Origin: Burkholderiales bacterium
Lineage (GTDB): Bacteria > Pseudomonadota > Gammaproteobacteria > Burkholderiales > SG8-41
Assembly: GCA_036262035.1 (NCBI GenBank)
Contig: DATAJS010000013.1
Location: 496,001-560,000, forward strand
Direction: 5' to 3'
Length of the DNA: 64,000 nt
The position numbers and the translations under genes are program-made. How positions within the stretch are numbered: the stretch's first letter is position 1; every line of letters starts with the position of its first letter. Positions 63,335 through 64,000 of this stretch are shown here, in pieces. The notes beneath the pieces were generated by a model. That model was not told where the DNA came from. It ran no database searches and saw only the letters and a program-made list of their open reading frames with translations.

Positions 63335-64000
63335 CACTTCAGCTTCACCTGCTTTCCATTCCACGCCGACTCCGCCATCGCCACCGTGAGCTCGACGCTC
63401 TTCAACCCGTCGTAGCCGGTAGCGCCGGGATCGCGGCCTTCCAATATCGCCTTGCTGAAGTCGATCACGCACGCTTCGTGGGCGTTGATCGCGGGATATT
63501 CCTGCACGCGCGTCTTGCCGTCGGCGGCAGTGATGTGCATCTGCCCGCCGGCGCGGCTTCGCGTCATGCCGCGGCCGATGATGCGCCCTTTGCCGGCATA
63601 GATCACGAAATCGTTGTGCGGGAACGGCGTGGTCTCGTGGATGCTCACCTGCGCCAGGACACCGTTGGCGAAACGGAACGTGGAGAGGTTGGTCGTCTCC
63701 ATGACGTTGCGAGGCGTATCGAAGAACGACGAGACGGTCTCGATCTCGGAGGACAGCAGGTAGCGCAGGATGTCGAAGATGTGCACCCCGATGCTCATCG
63801 TCGTCCCGAGTCCTGCGAGGTCCGCATCGGTGCGCCAGGTGTTGGCGCGGCTGCCGCCCTTGGCGCCGGGGCTCGCCTCGATCTGCACCATCTGCACTTC
63901 GCCGATCTCCCCGCTGTCGATGATGCGTTTGGCGTCGACGAAACCCGGCATGAAGCGGTTGTGAAAGTTGATCCCGAGCTTGACCTCCGCGGACGAGCAC
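63334..64000 (-). CDS. Gfo/Idh/MocA-family oxidoreductase (N-terminal part outside window)
   Basis: The last 222 residues are visible; the NAD-binding N terminus is beyond the right edge. The visible part starts with AEVKLGINFHNRFMPGF, the catalytic-domain strand that follows the cofactor fold, then has GLGTTMSIGVHIFDILRYLL, whose H-x3-D is the usual active-site helix, and the beta-sheet domain with TTNLSTFRFANGVLAQVSIHE. The end AILEGRDPGATGYDGLKSVELTVAM is typical. It probably oxidises a sugar or polyol. Confidence 0.88.
   Translation of the reverse strand, partial: CSSAEVKLGINFHNRFMPGFVDAKRIIDSGEIGEVQMVQIEASPGAKGGSRANTWRTDADLAGLGTTMSIGVHIFDILRYLLSSEIETVSSFFDTPRNVMETTNLSTFRFANGVLAQVSIHETTPFPHNDFVIYAGKGRIIGRGMTRSRAGGQMHITAADGKTRVQEYPAINAHEACVIDFSKAILEGRDPGATGYDGLKSVELTVAMAESAWNGKQVKLK

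Overview
The window is about 64 kb of high-GC DNA (roughly two-thirds G+C) with dense, overlapping genes. It reads as a betaproteobacterial chromosome of Burkholderiales type. The main reasons are six separate Bug/TctC-type periplasmic receptors, a CysB-like LysR regulator, class III CoA-transferases, two complete ABC uptake systems and typical proteobacterial intergenic palindromic repeats. No tRNA, rRNA, CRISPR array, integrase, transposase or prophage structural block was seen. Assignment is from protein character only and no database search was possible.

Layout. 1-2 kb: truncated CysB-like regulator divergent from an FkbM-type methyltransferase, then a Tat-exported NTF2-like protein. 9.0-1.9 kb (minus strand): a sugar ABC transporter operon (ATPase, binding protein, two permeases) that runs into a GH84 beta-N-acetylglucosaminidase and an ABM-type monooxygenase, followed by a Bug receptor and a cupin. 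13.6-9.1 kb (minus): a fused double CoA-transferase, an alpha/beta hydrolase and a luciferase-like flavin oxidoreductase. 13.6-18.7 kb: MidA-type methyltransferase, a thiolase-like/DUF35 pair, a TPR protein and a class I amidotransferase-type hydrolase. 18.8-26.7 kb (plus): a racemase gene remnant, a complete Dpp-type peptide ABC operon, a Bug receptor and a frameshifted serine-glyoxylate-type aminotransferase. 26.8-27.4 kb: a VapBC-type toxin-antitoxin pair.

27.5-46.5 kb is a mosaic of small catabolic units: GMC oxidoreductase + carboxymuconolactone-decarboxylase-like protein; MFS carrier; a four-gene unit of TauD-type dioxygenase, ModA-like binding protein, amidohydrolase and SDR; a PQQ-dependent alcohol dehydrogenase with a lanthanide-type metal site and a lipoprotein signal; a lytic transglycosylase coupled to a flavoprotein; an FMN-dependent 2-hydroxyacid oxidase; a class A beta-lactamase divergent from a metallo-beta-lactamase-fold lactonase-like protein; and further Bug receptors. 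46.5-64 kb: CoA-transferase + PhyH dioxygenase, cytochrome b561-like protein, M23 peptidase, a five-gene catabolic operon (TPP enzyme, amidohydrolase, nitroreductase, Bug receptor, isocitrate-lyase/PEP-mutase-like enzyme), an ABC-2 exporter, murein-active proteins, an MFS carrier, a D-2-hydroxyacid dehydrogenase and a truncated Gfo/Idh/MocA oxidoreductase.

Taken together the region encodes scavenging and oxidation of many small organic acids, alcohols, peptides and amino sugars, with receptors outnumbering the matching membrane translocators. The items most worth following up are the lanthanide-type PQQ lipoprotein, the half-inactive double CoA-transferase (DddD-like architecture), the thiolase-like/DUF35 pair without a catalytic cysteine, the GH84 enzyme built into an ABC operon, the orphan Bug receptors and the short inverted-repeat element present in three forms. 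I did not find a clear, wholly new multi-gene system.
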